Assembly: GCF_013426205.1 (NCBI RefSeq)
Contig: NC_089428.1
Coordinates: 558,001-622,000 of the forward strand
DNA length: 64,000 nt
Direction: 5' to 3'
Source of the DNA: Metarhizium brunneum
Lineage: Eukaryota > Ascomycota > Sordariomycetes > Hypocreales > Clavicipitaceae
Under the pieces are notes generated by a model that had not been told where the DNA came from, did not search any database, and saw nothing but the letters and a program-made list of their open reading frames with translations. The position numbers and the translations under genes are program-made. Of this stretch, positions 1 through 10,068 are shown in pieces (position 1 is the stretch's first letter; each line of letters starts with the position of its first letter).

Positions 1-906
1 ACTTACCGCGCTATAATTAAAGTTTTACACTACTTATATAATTTTTTTCTCCTCTTTAAAGAAAAATGTTATTTTTAAATACTAAGCCGTGGTAACTTAG
101 CCAAGTACAGTTGTATTGGCGATATTGGCCAAACGACCACCGATCACGCAAGACACACTTGACACCAGATAGGTCGCAGCTTCCCATGCGGCACCCCTCC
201 CAGCCATTTGGTGATTATATACAACCAACCTCACCATCTCGTTTCCATTACCTAAGTCTGCCACCCTAGCTATCTTGACGCTATTATTGCCCTTAGATTT
301 AATTCTCTTCCAAAAATAACGCTCATCGTAAATTCGCCAACGGGACTCAAACCAGACACTACTTAGTAGCAGGCGGGTATTGGCGATCCAGGCCCCTTCA
401 GCAGGTTGCAACCGGAGGCTGCTAATACTCTGCCAGACCAAATATATCCCAAATCAATGGCAAATTGTCTGAGATCGGACCTGCTGACACGCTGGCTCGG
501 CGGTGTCTTGGGCCAACATACCCAGCGCCCGTCGTGCAGAACAAGACCAAGCACGGGGAGTATAAGGTGAACTGAGGGCACACAGCTTATCAGGCGAATA
601 GTTGACCGAGCAAAGCGAACAGGGAAGAACTGCGCCGTTAGGAAAATCTAGCCTTAGCCCTCCGGGTTCCAGAAGTACATACGCGTACTGCGTACGTACG
701 ACGTATTGTACAAAGCTATATTACTTAATTAGGCTTAGCTTATTGTATTTAAAACTTAAAAAGTAAATTTTATAAGAAAATTAACTTTTTATAGGAAAAT
801 AAATTTTATAAAAAAATTAACTTTTTATAAAATTAATATATTATATACTCTGCAAATCAGTTGTATTATTATTTACACTTCATCAAACGCTAGTATAAAA
901 TATTCT
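1..906. other. Intergenic, AT-rich, no supportable gene
   Basis: No reading frame here resembles a known family. Bases 1-90 and 700-900 are strongly AT-rich and look like RIP-degraded DNA. The stretch 660-720 holds short overlapping palindromes built on ACGCGT and GTACGTAC. The minus-strand open frames at 97-581 show no domain, signal peptide or splice context that I can support. Confidence 0.5.
765..829. repeat. AT-rich tandem duplication, 36-bp period
   Basis: A unit of about 29 nt beginning AAATTTTATAA and ending AACTTTTTATA occurs at 765-793 and again at 801-829. The copies differ at one or two positions and lie 36 nt apart. This is simple tandem duplication in AT-rich DNA and no function is implied. 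Confidence 0.6.
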
Positions 907-1162
907 ATGCTCTTTGTTGCAGCCTTCCTCGTGGTATCCTCTCTGGGTTCCCCAGGATACTAGTGGGCGAGGCCCTTCTGGCGCCGTTGTCAAGAATAAC
1001 ATGAAGCAGGCCGTCCGTGTAGATAACGTTCCGAATGGGCCGGACGGAATTGTTATTACCCAGGACAATTACTATCTATTTGAAGAATCAGATAACGGCG
1101 CCCTGAAAATTAGGGTGGAAGGCGAACCCCAAAATCAGATACAACTTCTACTACGATTATAA
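907..1162 (+). pseudogene. Possible relic of a small secreted protein
   Basis: An ATG at 907 opens an 18-codon frame with a hydrophobic, signal-peptide-like start (MLFVAAFLVVSSLGS) that ends at a TAG at 961. A second frame continues directly after it and stays open to the stop at 1162, encoding a polar tail with several Asn, Asp and Glu residues. One small indel would join the two into a short secreted protein. This region is less AT-rich than its surroundings, which supports former coding. I recognise no family, and the pairing of leader and tail is inference. It could also be chance. Confidence 0.25.
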
Positions 1163-1451
1163 GCTACGCCGCCGCTAGTATTAACAAATACTGGCGATTA
1201 GTAAAGATAATCAGCCGTAACTGTGCAGTAATCAGTGGTCTTATAGTGGCAAGGAGGTGGCTATATTTAAAGAAAGCAGTATATGTAGGTCTTACACCTA
1301 AGGCTAGTGCTGGCGCCTCCCGTTTTTTACGCCAGGCCACTATGTGATACAGTAAGTAACTATAATCCCACCACACCTTTTATTAGTTTACTTTACTTTA
1401 AAAACGGATATTACAACCTTGATTTTTAGAGGTATACTCCTTTATATATAA

Positions 1452-1515
1452 AGGTATTAGAACCGCGAAGAGCTTAACAGAATCGTGAGTTTTACTGGCG
1501 GCTGTGGTCGTATAT
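1452..1515 (-). pseudogene. Truncated 5S rRNA relic
   Basis: Read on the minus strand from 1515, the first about 60 nt resemble the 5' part of the 5S rRNA gene at 24371-24488. ATACGACCACAGCCGC is shared, followed by a similar ACTCACGAT segment. The 3' half of the 5S, including the conserved AGTAGTTGGG segment, is missing and AT-rich sequence follows. Several differences are C/T transitions, as RIP would give. It is therefore probably a non-functional fragment. Confidence 0.6.
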
Positions 1516-2095
1516 GACAGTTCGTATGCATGATTGCTTAATAAATCGTTGGTAGTCCTAGGGAGAGAAGCTAGAAAGACGCAATCTTTTAAGTCCCGGT
1601 CGACCTTGTTACTTGCTCAGATTGTGTTGAAATCAAATATTCTTCCCAGAGCTAGAGGCCCCGCCGAACCGCCACGAAAGGACGAACAGATTCCCTTTTT
1701 GCTGGTGGGTTTGCTAGCTGGCTCCTAATTTCAACCTTGCAAGCTGGATTGAACTGAACAGCCCGTTTTGATGAACCTACTAGATAGAACTCTGATTAAC
1801 GACTCACTACCTAGGTAGTTCACAAATAACTCAACGCATTGCCATGGCCATCACGTGCAACTCCGCTGCTGCCTAACACACGCTTGAACGCGTAAAAAGT
1901 GAACTCAGCTACGCGAGGTGACCGAAAGCACTATTGGCATTAATCCTCACCTTCTTCTCACCTCCTTCTCGCCCAGAAAATTGGCGTGGAGCGTGTTTTC
2001 AAAGCCCGTGCCTCCTTGTCTTCAGAATTTGCCATCATTTCTGTAACACGCATTGTTTGCTCGTCAGCCAACTCGCCACAGCCAAAACTTGGACC
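1516..2095. other. Intergenic, upstream of the F-box gene
   Basis: No gene is supported here. The frame of the downstream F-box ORF extends back to a TTG at 1934 without a stop, but it has no ATG before 2096, so I treat this stretch as 5' flank or leader. No clear TATA element is visible. Confidence 0.5.
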
Positions 2096-3259
2096 ATGGA
2101 GCAGACGTTTAAGCTTGTAGTTCCTCATGCCAGGCTGAACGACATATATGGAGGCACGCTTGAAGATATGCTTAACAACGGCACGGCCGAGGCACTCGTC
2201 AAGCTACTCACTGTTCCCGCTCGGCCTAGGTTTGCCGTGAATCCAGACCGAATTGCCTGGCCAACTGCTTCACTAAGCAGCTGTGTGTCGGCGACGGTAG
2301 CCGTCAAGCGCCAAGTCGACGTCGAACTGCGAAAGTGCCCTCCACGACTTCTGAACAAGACCACGATGACTGCTGGAAGCCGCGTACCGAATTCACAACC
2401 AGCCACATTTGCCGGACTCCCTACCGAAATTCATCAAATCATCTTCTCTCATCTGGCACAAGATAAGGATGTCCTCAGCCTCGGATTGGTGAATCGACAC
2501 CTCTGCGATATCGCCCGAGAACGGCTGTTTGCTGATTTTTTTTCGTGTTTGGCGCCCTGGGCTGGTCAAAAGATTGTCTACGTGGGAGAATACACCGAGC
2601 CAAATGACTACCCCCCTGGACTGTTTTCGGACGCAGAACTGGAGACCCTCAGGAAAGAGAAAATCGCAGTCTTTGACCGTTACGAGGGCTGGTATGATAC
2701 CATGACACGATCCAACCTTTATGCGTTTACGACACCAAAAGTTTCCAATGCACAAAAACTGCTCGACATGCATTTCGAAACAGTTGGTTTGGCAGTCTTG
2801 TTGTCCATGGTACCGTCTTCCGAGAACGCTGCGCTGACATATTTGAGCCCGTCCGAATTTCCTAGTTATAGACAATACTTCCCGCAGGACAAACCGTGGA
2901 TTCTTCGAAACCTCACCACGAAGCAGTTTGTACGTGCAGAAGCCATTGCCCTCCAGCGGGAATTCATTTACGGCCCCGACATTGATTTTTTGGGCTTTGG
3001 CCACGCCATCCTGCTGCGCATCTGTTGGTCGTCTCAGCCTGTCCCCGAGGTGGCTCCGGCAAATATCGTGAGAGGAATATGGGCAGGGCACTGTTTCGAC
3101 ATCACTATGCTGGCCAAACACCAGGAAGAGACTGGCGCCGGACAAGGCTGGGCCGATATAAGCGAGGAAATTGCCAAGGAGATTGCTACTTTTTGTGAAG
3201 CCAATCTGGGACCCAGCTGGCGTTGGCGTCTCTGTCAACCAAGATTCAACCCCTGGTAG
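2096..3259 (+). CDS. F-box protein
   Basis: This single-exon ORF encodes about 387 residues. Residues about 105-148 form an F-box (FAGLPTEIHQIIFSHL, then a leucine-rich stretch ending in an RERLFADFF-like helix), the segment that docks substrate receptors onto Skp1 in SCF ubiquitin ligases. No WD40, LRR or kelch repeats are recognisable in the C-terminal 240 residues, so the substrate side is unknown. I chose the ATG at 2096 because it sits in a good ACCATGG context; an internal ATG at 2366, just before the F-box, is the alternative. The family is well known in ascomycetes, often as expanded, poorly conserved sets. The gene stands alone, converging on the S28 peptidase gene at 3836-5698. Confidence 0.75.
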   Translation: MEQTFKLVVPHARLNDIYGGTLEDMLNNGTAEALVKLLTVPARPRFAVNPDRIAWPTASLSSCVSATVAVKRQVDVELRKCPPRLLNKTTMTAGSRVPNSQPATFAGLPTEIHQIIFSHLAQDKDVLSLGLVNRHLCDIARERLFADFFSCLAPWAGQKIVYVGEYTEPNDYPPGLFSDAELETLRKEKIAVFDRYEGWYDTMTRSNLYAFTTPKVSNAQKLLDMHFETVGLAVLLSMVPSSENAALTYLSPSEFPSYRQYFPQDKPWILRNLTTKQFVRAEAIALQREFIYGPDIDFLGFGHAILLRICWSSQPVPEVAPANIVRGIWAGHCFDITMLAKHQEETGAGQGWADISEEIAKEIATFCEANLGPSWRWRLCQPRFNPW

Positions 3260-3835
3260 TAAATGACGGGCCGAGGCTGAAATGTCACGTTGACTTTGGC
3301 ACATGACTACATCACGTCGACTGGCCGCTAGTATGGGAGAAAAGGGTGTGATTCCAAGAGTGCTAACCATATTGTCAATTCCGACAGGGGAGTTGGGGTG
3401 TCGCGTTTGTCACTTTGGCTGCTGGATAGATTCAGGGGAAACAAGTAATGACTTGCTTATTGAGCTTGAGTGAGGAGGGCTCTGTGGCTTAGTAAATTGA
3501 TTGCATTCATTTTATACACTCAGATGTTGAAGTAAACACTCCCGCTGAAGACGCTTATCATAACTACGAGGTCTATGATATGCCTCTCTCACATTGATAC
3601 ATATACGAAGGCATGCTATTATAGTTTATAGAACGGTCTCGTGAGGCTCTTGGCATCATTAGACTAATGCATCCCCGGAAACAAAGACCTGCGGATCCCT
3701 AAATCGTGGATTTTCAGCAACACCAGACTGCATCTGCCCTGCACTCCCTGTTCAGCCGACCGCCCACGGTCTGGATACAAAGCTGGTCCGTCTTTGAGGG
3801 ACACGTAGACGTCTCCGTTCAATCTAGGGTAGAGT
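3260..3835. other. Intergenic between converging genes
   Basis: This is the shared 3' region of the F-box gene (plus) and the S28 peptidase gene (minus). I see no further gene, repeat or RNA signal in it. Confidence 0.5.
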
Positions 3836-5698
3836 CTAACTCCAGCGTGACCTTGTGTCCTGGCCCTTTTTGTAATATTCATCAACCCACGCCTTCATCG
3901 TAGCCAATATCTCGTCCACAATCTGGCCCAGTTCCGGGTTCACAACAGCCTCTTCAGCAAGCATATCATTACAATGCGCCGCCTTGGGAATGACCCAAAC
4001 GGGAGCCTCGGGTGTTGACTGCAATGGCCCGCCTGGCCGTGCATCTGCTGATACCGTAGCCGGCCTCCACGGGTCATATTCCCCATTCACCCACATGAGA
4101 CGTGTGGTGTTCACATCAACATGATGCCAACCGCCGCCCATCCTTCTCTCAGTTTGGCCAACATTTCGGCCCTTTGCAAGCCCATATGTATGGATGCCTT
4201 GTCGTGGGAAGAGGTTTCGACACTGCATTCGGCCGTATTCCACGTCGAGGTACTTGGACACAATTCCCGTGGTGTCTTGAGGGCCGGAGACCTGCCAAAA
4301 TTCAAGGCTATGACAAGTTGCGCGTGAGCCGCGAAATTGTCCGTGTATTTATGTAGTTCATCGTGGGTGAATAATGTACTTACGGCTCGTTACAGAGGAA
4401 CCAATACCACTGTCTATTGAGTGTGTTATTTACGGAGAGATCCTTGTATAAGGGGCTGTTCTTGTCATTCATATCCAGGCACGCGACGGTGTTATTATCA
4501 CTCCAGTAGCCGTATTCCGCACACACTAAATTTATTTGCTAGTCTTGACGCTTTACCATGTCTAGTTGAAGTAAATGACAACTCACCTCCGGGCAGATAG
4601 ACTTCCCTGGACCACTTGGCAAAGCCGTCCAGGGCTCTGCTGGGGCCAACACCTTCCGGCCCTGGAGGCGTAGTACGACAGTCATTGGTGGTATTGTCTT
4701 TATCCGGGCACATGTTCTATTTGTGTCATGTTAATAATACTTGAGCAGCATATTACCATGACGGGACAAATGATTATCGCAGAATATACCTCGAGGTAGT
4801 CGCAGAACTGGTACAACAGGTTCGGTTTGTCCGACCTGGCAAACGTCATGCCTTGCCACTCTTCAAGGCCGCCAAGAATAGACTCTGCAAAATCATTATC
4901 ATGGGTAAGAGCCTCAAGGCCGAATGTCTTTTTCAAGGCGTGCTTTTGGGTTTTGGTCCCGTGTGATAAAACTTTATCAATTTTCTCAGTCGCCCGTTGC
5001 ATGTCGGTAGAACAATTCGTAGGCATAGCTGCTTTGATGGGCTCATAATATTGCCAAAAGTCGGAAATGATTTCAATCACAGCACTTGTACAGTGGTACG
5101 CCCAAAAAGTGCCGGGCGCGAGATGATGCGTCCATGCTGCAAGAGCACCGGGATATGAGCAGCCCGTTAAAATCCACGGCGCCTTTGTTGGCTTGGACGC
5201 TCCATCAACATCAAATGGTAGCTGAACATTATGGGCAAAGTAAATCAAGTCTTGGATAGCGTTCTCAAGGGTAAGGTATTGCAGATTAGTGGTAGACAGA
5301 CTATCATATGGCGAGCTCTTGCCCCAATATCGATGCTCGAGCACGATAACGGCAGCGTTATTAGTCTGGGCAAACAGGCCAGGAAGAGTGTTGTTGGTGG
5401 TATAAAAGCCATCTACCACATCTTCGCCCGGCGTATTTAGCACGATTGGTGAGCCAGGTCCGGCATAGTACTCGGCGTTGTATAGGTAGTGTTGGGTAAA
5501 GGTGCCAAGGTCGGGGTTATTATGGTCAATCAGCTGCTGGAAAGTGCCTTCTTGAGTAGGGATATCGGATCTCCTGCTGTACTCTTTGGGCGAACGAGAC
5601 GACAGACGGTTCAGGTGGTGACGCCGGGAAATGCGAGCGGCTGACAGCGTGGCAAGCAAGAGGCTTGTTGCTGCATTGATGCAGCTACTCGCGCGCAT
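3836..5698 (-). CDS. Secreted S28 serine peptidase (prolyl endo-/carboxypeptidase type)
   Basis: Four exons, 5698-4790, 4716-4587, 4525-4384 and 4307-3836, join in frame to about 550 residues, the usual size for fungal S28 peptidases. These enzymes cleave after proline and usually act outside the cell in acid conditions. The start at 5698 gives a signal peptide (residues 1-20, MRASS...LLLATLSA); an upstream in-frame ATG at 5791 would bury it. Landmarks are EHRYWGKS (about 121), the nucleophile motif GCSYPG with Ser about 181, the acid in NGEYDPW (Asp about 472) and the base in PKAAHC (His about 505). Most family members have G-G-S-Y; here the second Gly is Cys. Introns are 73, 61 and 76 nt with GTATAT, GTGAGT and GTAAGT donors. 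A dispersed repeat copy lies 130 bp upstream, in the likely promoter. Confidence 0.9.
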
Positions 5699-5829
5699 CT
5701 TCTTGCAAAATGGCGAACAAATAATGAGTAATAGCAGGTGTGGAAGGTGACCAAGGAGAGATGGCCTGAAGAATGGGATTTGTCGACACACGTCAGAATT
5801 GACATGTACCAGACATGTTTATGCTTGGC

Positions 5830-6020
5830 TGTGACAAGGGCAGGGTAACTGGACTCGGAATGTGTGTTCAAATATTGAATCAATAATCGATCAGACTTTA
5901 AGACATTAAAGGTCCTTGGTTTTTTAGGAGGCCTCGAGCGACCAGAGGTCTCTATAAGTACAAGAAGTCAGCAAGGGCTAGTGCCTGAGGTAGTCCTCGC
6001 TGAGGGTCAACGGTCTGTTT
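5830..6020 (+). repeat. Dispersed MITE-like repeat, copy A
   Basis: The copy begins TGTGACAAGGGC and contains the family hallmark AAAGGTCCTTGGTTTT (about 5907), then a RAGGCCTCG-like block and a TACAAGAAGTC block. The same ordered blocks recur at 22236-22414 and 51693-51862 and, inverted, at 27358-27516. The right end is estimated by comparison with the copy at 51693. It sits in the 5' flank of the S28 peptidase gene. Confidence 0.65.
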
Positions 6021-8035
6021 CCGGTCTCTCCTGATACCTTCTTTTATTGTTGTGTGACCTTCATGGTCGACACCCTCGTTCAGGCCGCTTTGCCGAATGA
6101 CATTGGCAGAAGCATGGCGCTATTGAAATTGATGTGACCTCTTCGTCGGAGCCTCCTTGCAGTTGCTCCAATCCCCATGTGACATTATGTACATACTTGT
6201 CTCAGGCCGGCCCGACAGCAGTAACGTAGTACAGATACGATTTGGCCAATGAAGATGCTGACATGGGAAATAGTCAAACAGCTACTCCGTAGATTGTCAT
6301 GTTTCCGAAACAGGCTGTGTAACTGACTCTCAGCCGCATCGGTGATTTGCCGTCACTCGGTGTCCACGAAGCCTAGGGTGTGGCAGAGCCGTGGAGTCGA
6401 TTCAAGCAGCTCACAAACCCCCCCCTGGAATAATAAAAAGAAGAAAAGAAAAGGAGAAGAAAACTGCAGGAGTGCTCGTGCCACGCCCTCATTTATTTGG
6501 TCCCGTCTTCGCTACACCTTAAGTACTTTTATCAAGATCCAGAAGGGTACAGGCTTTGCAAAACTGCGGAGGAGTTTAATTAGGGCATCGTGAAAGCAAT
6601 CAAGGACAGCGAGAGTGGTTTTCCGAGTGACGATGTAGCGGGATGCGAATGGGAGTTTAGCCTTGATACTTGAGAGAGTTGTATGCTAGTCTTTAAATAT
6701 ATATCTATAAGCTAGATTTCTAGGCTTATAAAGGCTAACAAAGGTTGATGGCGCAGGCAATGTCGAATCGATTACAGTCCCCGTTGTTCCCCTTTAGGCC
6801 CGTTGCGCCCTGTTTAAGTAGGTGCCTTCGATGTTCCCATGTCACCAGACACTTGATCAAGTCTGGTGTCTGGTTCAAATGTTGGTAATTTTATTAATGT
6901 CTGGTCGTGCACATCCAGTGATTTTCACAGCCATGACATCTTTCCCGGTGCCGTTTACGGCCAGGGCACTCACAATATTGTTGGTGTTACACGGAAAGGG
7001 CCCAACAAATCGTGAAGCCTAATAGAGGGGCTTCACTAATACAGGACTTATTAGTTATACGGCTTGAATACGTGCCCAGGTAAGAGCTCTAGGCCTAGAT
7101 GCTCCTTTTATATTAATATAGTAGTTACCCTTCTCTTTTTACCTCTTAGTTACTTAAGACCTTAGAGACCCTTCGAGATCATTATTAAATTGAGTCCTTT
7201 TGCTCCAAACCCTTAGATAAGCCCTTCTCACAGTTGGTCCGCCCCGACACGCTCACTTTATCAAATGCCGACGTCGCCACTAAATACATGTATCAATAAT
7301 GCATGTCAATTTAATCTTGATGCACGCCGTGGCGGGAACAAGCAAGGGTGACTGTCCGGTGTTTCAAGAGACGCCTTGGCACAGGTTTTTATCCCCCAGC
7401 GGATGAGTATGTATTTATGGGGTTTTCTCTGTACCATATCGCGAATGCAAAGGCGTTGAAACATTTACGTACTAGAGCACGTTATTTGACGTGGGTGGCA
7501 TGAATCTCGTCAATTACTTTGCGCCGAGCCCCCTGGCTTTTGCAACACTGGCTGCGGGCTCTCTGATTGTGGGTTGATATGGAGGTCCATGATTCGGCGG
7601 TCGAATTTGATTTGGCTCGGAGAGGGGATTAAATAACCGGCTTATATCTGGTCAGACTTACCAAATACTCTGTAAATAGTTGCATCTCCCAGGGGATGCA
7701 GTGATGATTGTAGTGGTAGTAACATTGGCTTATGCCATTGACTGGTCAAGCCTAGACCCGACGCATGACCACAAGTCATCACCAATTCACAATGATCTGT
7801 AGGTTTTGCCTAGTCTAGATGCATTACGTTGTCCCAGAACTTGGCGTGATAGAGAACTAAGTGCCCATGGAGATAGCCTTTATCCTGTAAGTCATAACTA
7901 TAAATTGTATCCTCTTTAGTTATTATATCCCGCGTCCTTACGGGTCGTCTTATAAAACTTTAATAAGACCGCCCGTTAATTACAAATCGGAGGTCAACCG
8001 TTTTTAGGGTGACCTGTCAGGGCCGACTCGACGAG
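6021..8035. other. Long intergenic stretch without a gene
   Basis: I find no supportable coding region in these 2 kb. Small open frames at 6342-6593 and 6822-7022 lack domains and good codon structure. A diverged inverted repeat copy occupies about 7075-7232. The rest is moderately AT-rich. Confidence 0.5.
7075..7232 (-). repeat. Diverged MITE-like repeat, copy B
   Basis: On the minus strand the sequence from 7232 reads TGTGAGAAGGGC, then a TTTGGAGCA block and a GACTCAATTTAATAA block. These match the left half of the dispersed repeat in order and spacing. The right half is hard to align, so the lower boundary is uncertain. Confidence 0.4.
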
Positions 8036-8366
8036 TTGAATGATGGCGAATTTGATGGCGTTCCCTACCTCGAGCTCACTACACACATAGCTCTGTTTAG
8101 GTGGGCCAACCATGATTTTGGTGCAGTGGGAAATAGTTGTGCCCATTAAATCGATTGTAGTCAGCGTCTTTAAGGATCACGACATCATTCCGACACACGG
8201 AGACTTTGACTCTCGCGACATTCCGGTCCAAGCGGACAAGGTGACGCCCATCTTGGACTGGGAGATGTCGGGGTACTATCCTGCCAACTGGGAAGATAGC
8301 AGGCCTGGTTGCGGCCCAAGTGGGAAGGTGTATAGAGTCGGCGCAAGGCTGTCAAAAAGATTCTGA
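8036..8366 (+). pseudogene. Relic of an APH-type phosphotransferase
   Basis: A short stretch encodes THGDFDSRDIPV followed by ILDWEMSGYYPANWE. These are the catalytic-loop and metal-binding motifs (H-G-D...N/D and the D-W-E segment) of the aminoglycoside/choline phosphotransferase-like kinase family, common in fungi as APH-domain proteins. The usual Asn after the HGD motif is Asp here. The upstream segment from 8036 is in another frame and closes at a TAA near 8147, and everything N-terminal of the catalytic loop is missing. A full family member is about 300-400 residues, so this is a truncated, frameshifted remnant. Confidence 0.65.
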
Positions 8367-8456
8367 GGCCATTACACAAAGAGCTCGAAGCAATACGGAT
8401 GTGAAATGATGCGTTATACTGATAACGCAGATACACCTGGCGTGATTCAAGCTCTC

Positions 8457-9338
8457 CTAGACTCGGGCGATGGGCCTGGCGACTTCCCAGCCAACCCTGG
8501 AGACGATGAAATTACAAATGTCGTCGATTTCATCGGGAATCTTGTACCAGTGCCCTTGGTCTTGGTAGCATTTCCATTCAACCTGATAGCCTGCATTCCG
8601 CACGAGTTGTGCCGCCGCCTCTCCCAACACCCACGGCACCTTCTCATCCGCCATGCCATGGCCAAGAAAAACAGGAGTCCGGCATGCCGTCTTCTCTTGC
8701 GAGGGGCACTCCAACGCCGGAAGACTCAATAGATCTCTTTCCAACACCTGAGCCTTGACGGGGCTAGCCTGCACAGCCACGTCCTGCGACTCACTGGGAC
8801 GTGTGAAGGGGTCGTCGCTGTCAATGTCGTCCTGCACAGCGTCCTCAAGCTCATCTTGATACGTGAGAAAGCCGCTCATACCGATATAACCACCAATAGG
8901 GTGTTCCAAGGACAGCAGTATAGCAAGCGACATGGCGCAGCCCTGGCTCAGCCCCCCGATGATGAGGTTTTGAGGCTGCACCTTCTGGAGCTCCGTCGCC
9001 ATGATGTCCAATATCTCTCGAGCAGATTCGGCCAGCCCGTCTAGCTGTCGTTCTTTGCGGTACAAAGGATCTGTGAGGCGGGCAATGTCAAACCACTGCG
9101 TCAGCATGGAGCGACCAAATGCCGTAGAGCGACGGCGCTTGGAAGTGGGAAAAACGAAGCGGGCGCCGGGGAGGAGGTCTGTGAGCTTGTGGCCAGATGA
9201 TGTGAGGGCGGTGTCCAACAGCTCCGTGCCAAACTTTTCGCCGTTGGAGCCCAGCCCGTGGAGTAGGATGAGGGTATGGCTGTGCGGTCCTCGCGGTTCG
9301 ACGACATATAGTCTTTCGCGTACCGTGAGGCCGGCCAT
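8457..9338 (-). CDS. Alpha/beta hydrolase, phospholipase/carboxylesterase (acyl-protein thioesterase-like)
   Basis: This uninterrupted ORF of 293 residues belongs to the phospholipase/carboxylesterase branch of the alpha/beta-hydrolase fold, which includes acyl-protein thioesterases. The oxyanion segment HGLGS lies at residues 27-31 and the nucleophile elbow GLSQG has Ser131. The acid is Asp231 in GHGMADEKVP and the base His263 in DQGHWYK. An acidic insertion (about 160-195) separates the core strands and is longer than in the small, about 230-residue thioesterases. No signal peptide is visible, so I infer a cytosolic enzyme. The substrate cannot be told from sequence. It is not obviously co-organised with its neighbours. 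Confidence 0.85.
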   Translation of the reverse strand: MAGLTVRERLYVVEPRGPHSHTLILLHGLGSNGEKFGTELLDTALTSSGHKLTDLLPGARFVFPTSKRRRSTAFGRSMLTQWFDIARLTDPLYRKERQLDGLAESAREILDIMATELQKVQPQNLIIGGLSQGCAMSLAILLSLEHPIGGYIGMSGFLTYQDELEDAVQDDIDSDDPFTRPSESQDVAVQASPVKAQVLERDLLSLPALECPSQEKTACRTPVFLGHGMADEKVPWVLGEAAAQLVRNAGYQVEWKCYQDQGHWYKIPDEIDDICNFIVSRVGWEVARPIARV

Positions 9339-10068
9339 CGCAGATGAGCCGGGGGGGAGATATCCCGCGTGCGAAAGCGTCGACGGTGCGCGCGCTCACT
9401 TGTCTTTGAGCAGGGGTTCAAACAAGGAAGAAGGAAATGTCTCGGTAGAGAATCGAGATGGATTGGTAAATGTACGAGTTGCCTTACGATTGGCCAACCT
9501 CGATTGCCTCGTGCCTTGTCATGCTCTTCGCCCCGCTGCTGCGGTCCAATGCCTGTCCTTGATATGTCTGCCGTCCGAAAGCTTTGTCCCAAACATACAG
9601 GCAGGTGATGGCCTCGTGTACGCCTCTGTTGGCTGAGGTCTCATGGAGTTCCATTCACCGAGCCACGGCTCCGTGATGCGGCATGTCAATAAACCAATCC
9701 AAATCAACCATCTGCGGCTTTCAAATCACTACACCAATGATGTGTGGTATTGTACGACATGGTGAATGTTGAATCGTGGATTTTCGCTGCTCCCCCTAGG
9801 GTCCTAGTTGGCACGACATATGCATGTCTGCTGGGATATTCAGCATTGTCGCCTTATTCCACTACGAAAAATATATATTTGACCCATTACCACAGATCCG
9901 CCTGTTTAAGCGATTGGAAAGCGTTAGCATGTACCACTTGACCTACATGTTGGATCGATAGCACGAAACAACAAATCCTGCACAGCCATATATAACAAAC
10001 CCTAGAAAACGGCAGCTCTGCTTCCAGCGCCATATGCCACACGGTCGTGATTCACGCCACCCATCCTC
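9339..10068. other. Intergenic
   Basis: This is the 5' flank of the hydrolase gene and the 3' flank of the gene at 10069-11707. Open frames here (for example 9369-9608) are shadows without domain content. Confidence 0.5.

Noticed and set aside
765..829. Possible CRISPR-like or regulatory array
   Set aside because: Only two copies without unique spacers, in AT-rich fungal DNA; a simple tandem duplication.
2393..3370. 325-codon open frame antisense to the F-box gene
   Set aside because: It lies fully opposite the F-box coding region, shows no domain and follows from the codon use of the real gene.
9001..9636. 211-codon plus-strand frame
   Set aside because: It overlaps the alpha/beta hydrolase gene in antisense and has no recognisable domain.
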